This document shows, piece by piece, positions 47,514 to 57,401 of a stretch of DNA of 64,000 nucleotides. This stretch comes from Haemophilus quentini (GTDB lineage: Bacteria > Pseudomonadota > Gammaproteobacteria > Enterobacterales > Pasteurellaceae). A program made the position numbers and the translations under genes. The stretch covers positions 1 through 64,000 of the forward strand of contig MDJB01000023.1 in the NCBI GenBank assembly GCA_001752465.1, in the 5' to 3' direction. Below the pieces are notes generated by a model. It was not told the origin of the DNA, made no database searches, and saw nothing but the letters and a program-made list of their open reading frames with translations. How positions within the stretch are numbered: position 1 is the first letter of the stretch; every line of letters begins with the position of its first letter.

Positions 47514-47541
47514 AAAAAACAGGCATCAAGCCTGTTTTTTT
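47514..47541. terminator. Convergent terminator between the nfeD-like gene and modE
   Basis: AAAAAACAGGC / GCCTGTTTTTT forms an 11-bp stem with a 5-base loop and works in both directions. Confidence 0.85.
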
Positions 47542-47583
47542 ATGAGATTAAAATGTTCTTCCAATATTTACCGCACTTTTAGA

Positions 47584-48351
47584 TTAACCTAGCGTTGCTA
47601 AAATAATTTGCTCTTGATCAATGTGAATCCAAACTTGCTGCCCGATTTGCCATTGATTTGGTTGGTGGACCGTGGCACAAAATTCAATGTCGCTGTCAGT
47701 AAATTGAAGGATGGCTTCTTCTTTATTTAGTGATTTGATATTTACAGGGAACTGATTAGATTGATTATCCAGTGGTTTTTCACTAATTTTCACCCAAGGT
47801 GCTTTGAACATCAACATCACTTCTTTTTCCGTAATGAGTTTCAAACGAGCAGAGCTTTTTGTGGTAATAGAAACTTGCAACGGCGTTGGTAATCCTTGTA
47901 CATTCACATCAACAACACAACGAGAGTCAATGATTCTCTGTTGTGCCACTCGCCCAAAAAATTGATTGCGTGCGCTACTTTGTAAAGAAAAACGTGCGGT
48001 TGCCGTGAGTAGACTATCTAACGGCACAGATTCATCTTGTAGGATATGAAAAGCGTGTTCTTGCGTACGTTCTAATAAATCATAAAGTTGTAGCAAACGC
48101 TCGGCATAAGTGGTAAGCGCAGTGCCTCCACCATTTTTTCCACCTGTATTTCGTTCAAGCAATGGGCGAGGGCTGATTTTATTCATGGCTTCTAAATGAT
48201 CCCACGCACTTTTATAGCTCACTTTTGCATTTTTAGCTGCTTGATTAATCGAACCGCATTGTTGAATTTCTTTGAGTAAACGCACTCGTTTTGGATCGAT
48301 AAAAAGTTCTTGTTGAAGTTTAACGGTGAGTAAAATTTCGGTGTTTTTCAT
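47584..48351 (-). CDS. modE: Molybdate-responsive regulator ModE
   Basis: ModE binds molybdate and represses modABC. The 255-aa product has an N-terminal winged helix with the helix-turn-helix GSINQAAKNAKVSYKSAWDHLEAMN (quoted in part; about residues 33-57). Two MOP-type molybdate-binding domains follow in the second half. Length fits E. coli ModE (262 aa). It is divergent from modA, and two ModE boxes lie in the 123 bases between them. Confidence 0.95.
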   Translation of the reverse strand: MKNTEILLTVKLQQELFIDPKRVRLLKEIQQCGSINQAAKNAKVSYKSAWDHLEAMNKISPRPLLERNTGGKNGGGTALTTYAERLLQLYDLLERTQEHAFHILQDESVPLDSLLTATARFSLQSSARNQFFGRVAQQRIIDSRCVVDVNVQGLPTPLQVSITTKSSARLKLITEKEVMLMFKAPWVKISEKPLDNQSNQFPVNIKSLNKEEAILQFTDSDIEFCATVHQPNQWQIGQQVWIHIDQEQIILATLG

Positions 48352-48375
48352 TTTGCTGTCCTAAGTAAGCATAAG

Positions 48376-48398
48376 CGTTATATATTTTACTAAATAAT
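48376..48398. promoter_or_regulatory. ModE box 1
   Basis: CGTTATATA, a 6-base spacer and TAAATAAT resemble the ModE operator CGNTATATA-N6-TATATANCG, with a good left and a weaker right half. It lies 25 bases before the modE start and could give autoregulation. Confidence 0.5.
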
Positions 48399-48429
48399 TT
48401 TTCTTTTGCTATATGATTATTATTTATTT

Positions 48430-48453
48430 CAATATATAATCAAGTAAATAACG
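48430..48453. promoter_or_regulatory. ModE box 2
   Basis: Read leftward, CGTTATTTA, a 6-base spacer and TATATATTG match the ModE operator with about three mismatches. It ends 21 bases before modA, where a bound dimer would block the modABC promoter. Confidence 0.6.
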
Positions 48454-48474
48454 TTTAATCATAGGAGATGATTC

Positions 48475-49239
48475 ATGAAAAAATTAACTAAAATTTCAAC
48501 CGCACTTTTAATCGCAGGATTAGGATTTTCTTTTGCGGCATCCGCTAAAGTGACTGTATTTGCAGCGGCTTCAATGACAGATGCTTTACAACAAGTAGCA
48601 AAAGATTACGCAAAACAAAATCCAAAAAATGAAGTGGTGTTTTCTTTTGCTTCTTCTTCAACTTTAGCAAAACAAATTGAAGAAGGCGCACCAGCGGATA
48701 TTTTTGTTTCTGCAAGCAATAAATGGATGAAATATCTTTCTGAAAAAGACTTAACCGTGAAAGAAACTGAAAAAGTTTTAGTGGGTAATGATTTAGTCTT
48801 AATCGCACCAGCAAAAAGTGCGGTAAATTCTGTGGATATTGCAAAAGGCGAATGGATTAATGCATTAAAAGATAGCTATTTATCTGTTGGCGATCCTGCG
48901 CACGTGCCTGCTGGTCAATACGCAGAAGAAGCATTAACTAAATTAAATTTATGGGATAAAGTACAAGATCGTTTAGCGCGTGCAAAAGATGTGCGTGGCG
49001 CATTAGCTTTAGTTGAACGTGCAGAAGCACCTTACGGTATTGTGTACAGCACTGATACAAAAATTAGCCAACAAGTTAAAACTGTTGCGGTTTTCCCTGC
49101 GGATAGCCATAAACCCGTTGTTTACCCCGTTTCTATTTTGAAAGATCATGATAATACGGATTCTCGTGACTTCTTGAAATATTTAGAATCAGATGCTGTG
49201 AAGAAAGTACTTGTAGGGTATGGTTTCTCTGCAAAATAA
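48475..49239 (+). CDS. modA: Molybdate-binding periplasmic protein
   Basis: ModA captures molybdate or tungstate for the ModBC transporter. The 254-aa product has a signal peptide ending ASA (about residues 22-24). Mature sequence AKVTVFAAASMTDAL carries the oxyanion-binding loop, followed by SFASSSTLAKQIEEGAPADIF (in part) and DPAHVPAGQYAEEAL. An uptake signal is built into the signal-peptide codons (48499-48507). AGGAGATG precedes the start. Confidence 0.96.
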   Translation: MKKLTKISTALLIAGLGFSFAASAKVTVFAAASMTDALQQVAKDYAKQNPKNEVVFSFASSSTLAKQIEEGAPADIFVSASNKWMKYLSEKDLTVKETEKVLVGNDLVLIAPAKSAVNSVDIAKGEWINALKDSYLSVGDPAHVPAGQYAEEALTKLNLWDKVQDRLARAKDVRGALALVERAEAPYGIVYSTDTKISQQVKTVAVFPADSHKPVVYPVSILKDHDNTDSRDFLKYLESDAVKKVLVGYGFSAK

Positions 49240-49261
49240 GATAGAATCTCAATAGTCATGA

Positions 49262-49289
49262 AGGGCGGATATTTCTGCCCTTTTGTTAT
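49262..49289 (+). terminator. Internal terminator between modA and modB
   Basis: A 9-bp stem AAGGGCGGA / TCTGCCCTT (one G-U pair) with a TATT loop is followed by TTTTGTTAT. It should cut most transcripts after modA, giving more binding protein than permease. Confidence 0.75.
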
Positions 49290-49372
49290 TATAGAGTATC
49301 TTACCTCTCATTAATGTGGGATATTCTCATAAAAAGGGATTTAAAGAGAGGCTATTTGTATAAGGATTCATT

Positions 49373-50101
49373 TTGCTTACTCAATTTTTTTCATTTTTCA
49401 ATCTGACTCCAATGGAAATCTCAGCGATTAATTTAAGCCTGAGTGTCGCTGTTAGTTCCATGCTTTGGAGTCTGCCGTTAGCCATTTTTGTCGCGTGGCT
49501 CTTAGCGCGTAAAAATTTCTATGGAAAATCCCTGATTACTGGCGTAATTCATTTGCCTTTAGTGTTGCCACCTGTGGTTATCGGTTATCTATTGCTTGTG
49601 GCAATGGGGCGCAATGGTTTCATTGGTAAGTATTTATATCAGTGGTTTGGCTTATCTTTTGGTTTTAGTTGGAAAGGTGCGGTGCTTTCCTCTGCGGTGG
49701 TTGCCTTTCCATTGGTTGTTCGCGCGATTCGACTTTCTTTAGAAAATATTGATATTAAATTGGAGCAAGCAGCGCAAACATTGGGCGCTTCCGCTTGGCG
49801 TGTATTTTTTACAATAACCTTGCCGCTTTCTTTAGCAGGGGTTTTAGCTGGGCTCGTGCTTGGTTTCGCACGATCATTAGGGGAATTTGGCGCGACCATT
49901 ACCTTTGTATCGAACATTGCAGGCGAAACTCAAACGATTCCACTTGCGATGTATTCTTTTATTCAAACACCCGGTGCAGAAGAACAAACTGCTCGCTTAT
50001 GTTTATTTGCTATCATTCTTTCATTGATTTCTTTGCTATTGTCAGAGTGGTTGAGCAAGCGAATGCAGAAAAAATTAGGGCAAGGAAATGTTGCAGATTA
50101 A
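49373..50101 (+). CDS. modB: Molybdate ABC transporter permease
   Basis: The inner-membrane channel of the molybdate importer. The 242-aa product has five or six membrane segments and the ATPase-coupling EAA loop ([21 protein letters not shown] in part, about residues 132-152). I use TTG 49373, because AAGGA lies 6 bases upstream; the next in-frame ATG (49412) has no ribosome-binding site. modC begins inside the end of the gene. Confidence 0.94.
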   Translation: MLTQFFSFFNLTPMEISAINLSLSVAVSSMLWSLPLAIFVAWLLARKNFYGKSLITGVIHLPLVLPPVVIGYLLLVAMGRNGFIGKYLYQWFGLSFGFSWKGAVLSSAVVAFPLVVRAIRLSLENIDIKLEQAAQTLGASAWRVFFTITLPLSLAGVLAGLVLGFARSLGEFGATITFVSNIAGETQTIPLAMYSFIQTPGAEEQTARLCLFAIILSLISLLLSEWLSKRMQKKLGQGNVAD

Positions 50102-51143
50102 TGTGAAAAAACAGCTCGGGCAACTTGCCTTGCAAGCGAATATACAAGTTCCAGATCAAGGCGTAACCGCAATTTTCGGTTTGTCTGGCTCAGGCAAAAC
50201 ATCGCTAATTAATCTCGTCAGTGGTTTGATACAACCAGACGAAGGATTCATCCGTTTAAATGACCGCACTTTAGTGGATATGGAAAGCCAAGAATCATTG
50301 CCGACCCACTTGCGTAAAATTGGCTATGTATTCCAAGATGCGCGCTTATTTCCTCACTATACCGTAAAAGGAAATTTGCGCTATGGCATGAAAAATGTCT
50401 CGCAAGATGATTTTAATTATATTGTCGATCTTCTCGGGATTACTCACTTATTAAAGCGTTATCCGCTCACGCTTTCTGGTGGTGAGAAGCAGCGTGTAGC
50501 AATCGGTCGAGCATTGTTGGCTGAGCCCGACATTTTACTGATGGACGAACCACTTTCAGCCCTTGATGTTCCCCGCAAACGCGAGCTAATGCAATATTTG
50601 GAACGTCTTTCTAAAGAAATTAATATCCCGATTTTATATGTTACACATAGCTTGGACGAACTGTTACGTTTAGCTGATCGGGTCGTACTGATGGAAAACG
50701 GCATCGTGAAAGCCTATGACAGCGTAGAAAAAATTTGGAATAGTGCTATTTTTGCCCCTTGGAAAGGGGAAAGAGAACAGAGTAGTGTACTTGCCTTGCC
50801 TGTTTATTTGCATAATCCACCTTATAAAATGACCGCACTTTCCTTAGGCGAACAAGCACTTTGGATTCATCAAGTGCCCGCAAATGTAGGCGAGCGAGTG
50901 CGAGTTTGTATTTATAGTTCAGATGTTTCTATTACACTGCAAAAGCCAGAACAAACAAGTATTCGTAATATTTTACGTGGTCAAGTCGCACAAATTGAGA
51001 TACAAGATTCCAGAGTGGATCTTTCCGTATTAGTGGAAGGGCATAAGATTTGGGCAAGTATCAGTAAATGGGCGCAAAATGAACTGCGTTTTTCTATTGG
51101 GCAAGATGTCTATATTCAAATTAAAGCGGTGTCGGTGATGTAG
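50088..51143 (+). CDS. modC: Molybdate ABC transporter ATPase
   Basis: The ATPase that drives molybdate import. The 351-aa product has Walker [10 protein letters not shown] near residue 32, the signature [15 protein letters not shown] near 124, Walker [11 protein letters not shown], and a C-terminal MOP-like regulatory domain. It overlaps modB by 14 bases, so translation is coupled. Two uptake signals lie inside, and a paired-signal terminator follows. Confidence 0.96.
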   Translation: MLQINVKKQLGQLALQANIQVPDQGVTAIFGLSGSGKTSLINLVSGLIQPDEGFIRLNDRTLVDMESQESLPTHLRKIGYVFQDARLFPHYTVKGNLRYGMKNVSQDDFNYIVDLLGITHLLKRYPLTLSGGEKQRVAIGRALLAEPDILLMDEPLSALDVPRKRELMQYLERLSKEINIPILYVTHSLDELLRLADRVVLMENGIVKAYDSVEKIWNSAIFAPWKGEREQSSVLALPVYLHNPPYKMTALSLGEQALWIHQVPANVGERVRVCIYSSDVSITLQKPEQTSIRNILRGQVAQIEIQDSRVDLSVLVEGHKIWASISKWAQNELRFSIGQDVYIQIKAVSVM

Positions 51144-51151
51144 TAAAAATG

Positions 51152-51186
51152 ACCGCACTTTGTTTTTCTCCAAGTGCGGTTTTTTA
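51152..51186. terminator. Inverted uptake-signal pair terminating modC
   Basis: ACCGCACTT (51152-51160) and AAGTGCGGT (51172-51180) form a 9-bp stem with an 11-base loop followed by TTTTTT, starting 9 bases after the modC stop. Confidence 0.8.
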
Positions 51187-51296
51187 TTAATAATAAAGTT
51201 CATCCCTACCTTCTCTTTATCAAGATTTATTTTAGAAAATTATATAAAGAAAAATATTTGATTGTTCACCGCACTTTTAAACAAATCTTCACTAAT

Positions 51297-51325
51297 TTGA
51301 AATAATAACTACATTTTGTTATCAT
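51297..51325 (+). promoter_or_regulatory. Promoter of the BCCT transporter gene
   Basis: TTGAAA (51297-51302), a 17-bp spacer and TATCAT (51320-51325) predict a start near 51332, which leaves a leader of about 160 nt. Confidence 0.6.
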
Positions 51326-51331
51326 GTATTA

Positions 51332-51492
51332 ACTTTTAGGAAACAAGCCTTCAATTCCTACTGAACGTTTCCTTCAAAATCGCACTTCTATGTGCTGTCA
51401 TTTGTAGTGGTTCCATTACACACTTTTGCCTCTAGGCAATGTTTATTAAATCTATTTTTTAATTTATTCATTTAATCGTTAAGGGGAACAGT
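51332..51492 (+). promoter_or_regulatory. Structured 5' leader of the BCCT transporter mRNA
   Basis: Four successive hairpins can be drawn: AGGAAAC with GTTTCCT (51338-51373), GCAC with GTGC (51382-51395), GTAGTGG with CCATTAC (51404-51419, one G-U pair), and TTGCCT with AGGCAA (51426-51439). A T-rich single-stranded stretch and the AGGGGA ribosome-binding site follow. I do not recognise it as a known riboswitch. It could be a cis-regulatory RNA or simply a folded leader. Confidence 0.4.
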
Positions 51493-53520
51493 TTGTTTTT
51501 ATTTCAATTTATGACAAAGCGAACGTCATTTAATCCTTTGGTAATTGGCGTTACATTATTTTTTGTGTTGTTACTTATGGCGATGATTTTAATTGTCCCA
51601 GCACAAACGCAAGCATTATTGAATCAAGCTAAAACTAGCATTTTTGCCAATTTTAGTTGGTTTTATGTTCTCACTTTTTCAGTGTTTTTAGGATTTTTAT
51701 TAATTTTATCAGTAAGTAGTCTTGGCAATATAAAACTAGGGCAGGATGAAGAAGAACCTGAATTTAGTTTCTTATCTTGGCTTGCGATGTTATTTGCCGC
51801 TGGAATGGGGGTTGGACTGATGTTTTTTGGCGTAGCAGAACCATTAACCCATTATCTTTCTGACATTACAACGGGTTCAGCCGAACATAAACAACAAGAA
51901 GCTTTACTTCACACCCTGTTCCACTGGGGCATTCACGCTTGGGCAGTATATGGCACCATTGCTTTAGCATTAGCTTATTTTGGGTTTCGTTATAAATTAC
52001 CTTTAGCGTTGCGCTCTTGTTTTTATCCTTTATTAAAAGATCGTATTAATGGCAAAATCGGTGATGCAATTGATGTTATGGCGTTACTTGCCACATTATT
52101 TGGGATTATTACCACATTAGGTTTCGGTTCATCACAGCTTGGTGCAGGGCTTGAACAAATAGATTGGATAAGTCAGAACAGCTTTGCTTTACAAGTTGGC
52201 GTTATTGTTGTGGTGATGTGTTTAGCGATGTTTTCTGCCATTTCTGGTGTTGGAAAAGGCGTGAAAATATTAAGTGAAATTAACTTAACTTTAGCATTTG
52301 GTTTGCTTCTCTTTGTTTTAATTGCCGGGCCGACGTTATACCTTTTATCTGCATTTAGCGACAATATTGGTAATTATTTCAGCAATTTAGTACAGCTTAG
52401 CTTTAAAACTTATGCTTATGAACAAGAACATACTAGCTGGTTTAGTGGATGGACTGTGCTTTATTGGGCTTGGTGGTGTTCTTGGGCTCCGTTTGTGGGG
52501 CTATTTATTGCCCGTATTTCTAAAGGACGAACTATCCGTGAATTTATTTTTGGCGTATTAGTTATCCCAAGTTTATTTGGTATTTTATGGTTTACTGTTT
52601 TTGGTAATACAGCAGTATGGCTAAATGATGGCATTGCTGCGGGCGAGCTTGGCGAATTTATTTCTTCTCCAGAAATTTTATTATTTAAATTTTTAAATTA
52701 TCTGCCTTTGCCAACAGTAACGGGCTTTGTGAGTTTATTAGTGATTTCATTGTTTTTTATTACTTCAGCAGATTCAGGCATTTATGTGTTAAATAACATT
52801 GCATCTCGTGATAAAAGTTTAGCTTCGCCTGCATGGCAAGCGATAATGTGGGGAACTTTGATGTCAGTTGTCGCGATTGTTCTTATGCAATCTGGTGGAC
52901 TAGCTAATTTACAAACAATGACATTAATTGTTGCCTTGCCTTTTGCTTTATTGATGTTGGTAATGTGTTTTAGTTTATGGAAAGGCTTAATTGCGGATAA
53001 AAAATATTTTTCTACTAAAGTCAATCCAACTAGCATTTTCTGGAGCGGCGATAAATGGAAATCACATTTAGAGCAAATGATGAACCAAACGCAAGAGAAA
53101 GATATTTTACGTTTTCTTAAAAATACGGCGTTACCCGCTATGCGAGAATTACGTCAAGAATTAACAGGAAAATATAATTTAAGTGTAGAAATCAACACAT
53201 TATTTGAACAAGAAGAGCCAGCTTTGGAATTGGTAATTCATAAAGAATCAATGCGAGATTTTATGTATGGTATTAAATCTGTTGGGCGAGAGGTGTCAGA
53301 GCAATTAATTAACGATGAAAATTTACCACACATTCAGCATAGCACTACTTATGAACCTTACACTTATTTTTTTGATGGACGAGTAGGTTACGATGTTCAA
53401 TATATGGATCAAGATGAATTGATTGCAGATATGTTGAAACAATATGAACGTTATCTAAGTTTGCTTGATGATGTGGGGCAAGAGTTAATGGCACATGAGC
53501 AAACCGAACTAGCAGAGTAA
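51493..53520 (+). CDS. betT: BCCT-family choline/betaine transporter
   Basis: A 675-aa sodium- or proton-coupled transporter of the betaine/choline/carnitine family. It has about twelve membrane segments and the conserved GMGVGLMFFGVAEP segment (about residues 101-114). The aromatic signature YWAWWCSWAPFVG lies near 323-335. A C-terminal cytoplasmic extension of about 170 residues, as in BetT, may sense osmolarity. Choline is the likely substrate, relevant to phosphocholine on Haemophilus lipooligosaccharide and to osmoprotection (inference). I use TTG 51493 because AGGGGA lies 5 bases upstream; ATG 51511 has none. Confidence 0.9.
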   Translation: MFLFQFMTKRTSFNPLVIGVTLFFVLLLMAMILIVPAQTQALLNQAKTSIFANFSWFYVLTFSVFLGFLLILSVSSLGNIKLGQDEEEPEFSFLSWLAMLFAAGMGVGLMFFGVAEPLTHYLSDITTGSAEHKQQEALLHTLFHWGIHAWAVYGTIALALAYFGFRYKLPLALRSCFYPLLKDRINGKIGDAIDVMALLATLFGIITTLGFGSSQLGAGLEQIDWISQNSFALQVGVIVVVMCLAMFSAISGVGKGVKILSEINLTLAFGLLLFVLIAGPTLYLLSAFSDNIGNYFSNLVQLSFKTYAYEQEHTSWFSGWTVLYWAWWCSWAPFVGLFIARISKGRTIREFIFGVLVIPSLFGILWFTVFGNTAVWLNDGIAAGELGEFISSPEILLFKFLNYLPLPTVTGFVSLLVISLFFITSADSGIYVLNNIASRDKSLASPAWQAIMWGTLMSVVAIVLMQSGGLANLQTMTLIVALPFALLMLVMCFSLWKGLIADKKYFSTKVNPTSIFWSGDKWKSHLEQMMNQTQEKDILRFLKNTALPAMRELRQELTGKYNLSVEINTLFEQEEPALELVIHKESMRDFMYGIKSVGREVSEQLINDENLPHIQHSTTYEPYTYFFDGRVGYDVQYMDQDELIADMLKQYERYLSLLDDVGQELMAHEQTELAE

Positions 53521-53555
53521 TCGATTTAAAGGTGCAACGTGTGCCAGTTTTGTGG

Positions 53556-55031
53556 TTATTTAACCTGATTAATCAAAAATTGGGTTAATAGCGAAACAGG
53601 GCGGCCAGTTGCGCCTTTATTTGCGCCTTGTAGCCAAGCCGTACCGGCAATGTCTAAATGTGCCCAGCGATATTTTTTCGTGAAATTAGACAAAAATGCA
53701 CCTGCTGTAATTGCGCCACCCCAGCGACCCCCAATATTGGCAAGGTCGGCGAAAGGCGATTTCAGTTGCTCTTGATATTCTTCGCTTAATGGTAAACGCC
53801 ACGCTTTGTCAGTAGTTTCTGTTGAGGCTTGGAGTAGTGCATTGGCAAGAGCGTTATCTGTAGAAACTAATCCGCTATTGTGTTGCCCAAGCGCAACGAC
53901 ACAAGCCCCCGTTAAGGTTGCAACATCAATAACAAGCTCTGGTTCAAAACGCTCAACATAAGTAAGGGCATCACAAAGGACTAAGCGACCTTCCGCATCG
54001 GTATTCAGCACTTCTACGGTTAAACCGTTCATGGCGGTGAGAATATCGCCAGGGCGATAAGCATTGCCATCAGGCAGATTTTCACAACCAGCTAAAACAC
54101 CAATAACGTTTAATGGCAAATTCAACTCTGCAATGGCTTTCATTGTGCCGAAGACAGAAGCTGCACCACACATGTCATATTTCATTTCATCCATGTCAGC
54201 GGCAGGTTTAAGTGAAATACCGCCCGCATCAAAGGTTAATCCTTTGCCTACAAGTACAATGGGTTTGGTGTTTTTATCTGGCGCATTGTTGAATGTCAAA
54301 ATAGACATATAAGCACGGTTTTCAGAGCCTTTTGAGACAGCAAGATAAGCATTCATTCCAAGTTTTGCCATTTCTTCTTCATCCACAACTTTCAAAGAAA
54401 GTGCGGTAGAATTTTCTGCTAAATTTTTTGCTTGCTCAGCAAGATAAGCAGGGTTGCAGATATTTGGTGGCATATTTGCGATGTCGCGTGCTGCTTTTAT
54501 ACCTGAGTTAATCGCATTGGCATGAGCAATAGCCTGTTGTGCTTGCTCACAATCCGTATTAAAGATGAACGATTCTAAAACAGAGGTTTCTGCTTTTTGA
54601 GATTTGAAATGATCAAATTGATAATTGGTGTGTTCAATCGTTTCAATCGCAAAGCGGATATTCCAATAAATATCGCGATCTTTTAATTCAATTTCAGTTA
54701 AATAAGAAACAACTTCACGCGTGTTGGTTTCTTTTAGCGTTTTTAATACAGCTTGGATGATTTGTTTATATTGACGCTCCGTGAGTTCTCCTTTTTTGCC
54801 ACAGCCAACGATTAACACGCGTTTAGCAGCCAGACCTTGAAGATCTCGAAGTAAAACGGTTTGGGCTAATTTGCCAGTTAGCTCACCTGATTTTACTAAA
54901 CCGTTTAAATAGCCTTGGGTTAATTGATCGATTTCATGGAAACTTTTTGAAAATTCATTGTTCTCATATACGCCTAAAACAATGCAATCACCAGCTTGAG
55001 AAAGTGCGGTGTTTTTTGCTTGATATTTCAT
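53556..55031 (-). CDS. pepA: Cytosol aminopeptidase (leucyl aminopeptidase)
   Basis: A hexameric two-metal M17 aminopeptidase; in E. coli PepA also binds DNA. The 491-aa product has the catalytic blocks [16 protein letters not shown], the DMCGAASV region and [10 protein letters not shown], which hold the metal-binding Lys, Asp and Glu. The N-terminal macro-like domain is present. It diverges from lptF across 107 bases, the same arrangement as in E. coli. Confidence 0.95.
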   Translation of the reverse strand: MKYQAKNTALSQAGDCIVLGVYENNEFSKSFHEIDQLTQGYLNGLVKSGELTGKLAQTVLLRDLQGLAAKRVLIVGCGKKGELTERQYKQIIQAVLKTLKETNTREVVSYLTEIELKDRDIYWNIRFAIETIEHTNYQFDHFKSQKAETSVLESFIFNTDCEQAQQAIAHANAINSGIKAARDIANMPPNICNPAYLAEQAKNLAENSTALSLKVVDEEEMAKLGMNAYLAVSKGSENRAYMSILTFNNAPDKNTKPIVLVGKGLTFDAGGISLKPAADMDEMKYDMCGAASVFGTMKAIAELNLPLNVIGVLAGCENLPDGNAYRPGDILTAMNGLTVEVLNTDAEGRLVLCDALTYVERFEPELVIDVATLTGACVVALGQHNSGLVSTDNALANALLQASTETTDKAWRLPLSEEYQEQLKSPFADLANIGGRWGGAITAGAFLSNFTKKYRWAHLDIAGTAWLQGANKGATGRPVSLLTQFLINQVK

Positions 55032-55138
55032 TTGATGTCCTTAAATTTCTGTTTAATTCAGCGAAAATAAGGTATCATACGCGACCGATTTTATCCAGTT
55101 TTCCTCCGTTTTAGATTTAGAAAAACAAACGAAATAAG

Positions 55139-56233
55139 ATGATTTTAATTCGATATTTAACGAAAGAAGTATTTAAGAGCCAAGTCGCCATTTTGTTCAT
55201 TTTATTGCTGATATTTTTCTCTCAGCAGTTAGTGCGCGTACTGGGATCTGCGGCTAATGGTAAAGTGCCAGCTGATTTGGTATTTTCCTTGCTTGGGCTA
55301 GGCATGCCTGCTATGGCGCAATTAATGTTGCCATTATGTTTGTTTATTGCGATTTTACTCACTTTTGGTCGTCTTTACGCTGAAAGTGAAATAACGGTGA
55401 TGCGTGCTTGTGGTGTCGGACAGCGTGTTTTAGTGCGTGTGGCGTTAATGCTTTCATTGATTACTGCGGGACTTGCTGCTTATAACGTCTTGTGGCTTTC
55501 GCCTTGGTCAATTCAAAAACAAGCTGCAATTGTGGAAGATGCCAAAGCGAATCCAACAATGGGGGCGCTTGCTTCTGGTCAGTTTATAGCAACGAATAAC
55601 AACAATTTTGTTTTATTTATTGATAGTATCAAGGGAAACCAAATTAATGATGTGTATTTGTTCCAAACGGCACCAAAAAGACAAACGAAACCGTCAGTTG
55701 TGACTGCTGAAAAAGGCGAACTAAAATCACTTCCAAATGGCGATCAAATTCTGAATTTACAAAATACGCAACGAGTTGAAGGCACGTCTGTTTTGCCTGA
55801 TTTCCGCATTACGCATTTTGATGAATATCAAGCCTATTTAGGTCATCAGGAAACAGAAAATATGAATGATGAAGTAGCGGAATTAACGTTGTTTCAACTT
55901 ATCGCTTTAGACTCTCCTTCTGCGAAATCTGAATTGCATTGGCGTATTACATTAATCCTAGCTGTTCCACTAATGGCGTTAATTGCTGTTCCGTTAAGTC
56001 GTGTAAATCCGCGACAAGGTAGATTTGCCAAAATTTTACCCGCACTTTTACTCTATTTAATTTATTTTTTATTACAAAGTTCCTTTAAATCTGCGGGGGC
56101 AGCAGGAAAATTAGAGGCTGTTATTTTTATGCCTCTTGTTAATATTGGCTTTTTGTTGCTTGGTATCGTGTTAAACGGTTGGGATAGCGCTGTGATGTAT
56201 AAATTCCGCCATTTATTTAGTAGAAAAGGATAA
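55139..56233 (+). CDS. lptF: LPS export ABC transporter permease LptF
   Basis: One of the two permeases of LptB2FG, which extracts lipooligosaccharide from the inner membrane. The 364-aa product has six membrane segments, with three on each side of a periplasmic beta-jellyroll domain (about residues 130-250). The YjgP/YjgQ family start [15 protein letters not shown] is recognisable. lptG follows after 5 bases. No uptake signal occurs in this part of the window. Confidence 0.95.
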   Translation: MILIRYLTKEVFKSQVAILFILLLIFFSQQLVRVLGSAANGKVPADLVFSLLGLGMPAMAQLMLPLCLFIAILLTFGRLYAESEITVMRACGVGQRVLVRVALMLSLITAGLAAYNVLWLSPWSIQKQAAIVEDAKANPTMGALASGQFIATNNNNFVLFIDSIKGNQINDVYLFQTAPKRQTKPSVVTAEKGELKSLPNGDQILNLQNTQRVEGTSVLPDFRITHFDEYQAYLGHQETENMNDEVAELTLFQLIALDSPSAKSELHWRITLILAVPLMALIAVPLSRVNPRQGRFAKILPALLLYLIYFLLQSSFKSAGAAGKLEAVIFMPLVNIGFLLLGIVLNGWDSAVMYKFRHLFSRKG

Positions 56234-56238
56234 GCAAA

Positions 56239-57315
56239 ATGATGAATACCCTCGATCGTTATATTGGAAAAAGTATTCTTGGCTCAATTTTTGCCACTTT
56301 GCTTACATTGGTTGGGCTTTCTGCCATTATTAAATTTGTGGAACAATTTCGTAGCGTAGGTAAAGGTACTTATGATATTTGGCAAGCGGTGGCTTTTACT
56401 GGGTTAACCATTCCAAAAGATATTGAAACTTTCTTTCCTATGGCAGCATTGCTTGGTGCTCTAATGGCTTTAGGCAACCTTGCAAGTCGAAGCGAACTCG
56501 TTGTTATGCAAGCTGCTGGATTTTCTCGTTTTAAAATTGGTATGGCAGTGATGAAAACCTCATTACCATTAGTGTTGTTAACCATGGTGATTGGTGAGTG
56601 GGGGATTCCACAAACAGAACAGTTCGCACGTGATATGCGTGCTCGAGCACTTTCGGGTGGTTCAATGCTTTCCATGAAAAATGGGGTTTGGGCAAAAGAT
56701 GGTAATAATTTTGTGTTTGTTCGACGTGTTACTGATGACGCAAAATTAAACGATATTTATATTTATACTTTTGATCAGCATCGTAATTTGACGGAGTTGA
56801 AACATGCTAACCAAGCAAGTTATTCGGAAGATGAAAGTAAATGGACTTTACGTCAAGTGAACCATTCTATGATTAGCAAAGATGAAATCACGACAAGTAA
56901 TCGCTTATCGGAAAAATGGGAAACAAATTTAACGCCAGATAAATTAGGCGCTGTTTCTTTACGTCCTACATCACTGTCTATTTCAGGTTTGTATAATTAC
57001 ATTTCATTTTTACGTGAAACAGGTCAGGATGTGAGTCGCTTTGAACTCACATTTTGGAGAAAAATTTTCCAACCTGTGTCTGTTGGTGTGATGATGTTAT
57101 TGGCATTATCTTTTATTTTTGGATCGCTACGCAGTGTGACAGCAGGAGCTAGAATTGTAACTGGCATCTGTTTTGGCTTTTTGTTCTATGTCGTAAATGA
57201 AATTTTCGGGCAAATGAGCGTTGTTTATAACATGCCTGCTGTTTTCGGTGCGCTAATGCCAAGTTTGCTATTTATTGTGATGATTTGGTGGTTGCTGAGT
57301 CGAAAACGGGATTAA
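56239..57315 (+). CDS. lptG: LPS export ABC transporter permease LptG
   Basis: The partner of LptF. The 358-aa product has the same plan: three membrane segments, a periplasmic jellyroll, three membrane segments. It starts MMNTLDRYIGKSI and contains a conserved TFWRKIFQPVSVGVMM segment near 270. An AAGGA site sits at the end of lptF. A longer frame of the next gene overlaps its 3' end. Confidence 0.95.
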   Translation: MMNTLDRYIGKSILGSIFATLLTLVGLSAIIKFVEQFRSVGKGTYDIWQAVAFTGLTIPKDIETFFPMAALLGALMALGNLASRSELVVMQAAGFSRFKIGMAVMKTSLPLVLLTMVIGEWGIPQTEQFARDMRARALSGGSMLSMKNGVWAKDGNNFVFVRRVTDDAKLNDIYIYTFDQHRNLTELKHANQASYSEDESKWTLRQVNHSMISKDEITTSNRLSEKWETNLTPDKLGAVSLRPTSLSISGLYNYISFLRETGQDVSRFELTFWRKIFQPVSVGVMMLLALSFIFGSLRSVTAGARIVTGICFGFLFYVVNEIFGQMSVVYNMPAVFGALMPSLLFIVMIWWLLSRKRD

Positions 57316-57401
57316 TCCAGATTGTTCAAATAATTGCGTATTCAGAAATGGCACGCAATATTTTTATGTGTTGTTTTCAAATGGAAGAAGTTAAAAAATC
57401 A

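Noticed and set aside
51332-51492. Known riboswitch (glycine or similar) before betT
   Set aside because: No conserved riboswitch core that I know can be recognised; it is reported only as a structured leader.
57285-57401. Longer start for the patatin-like protein
   Set aside because: It overlaps the end of lptG and adds residues unlike the family, whose N-terminus begins close to the glycine-rich motif.
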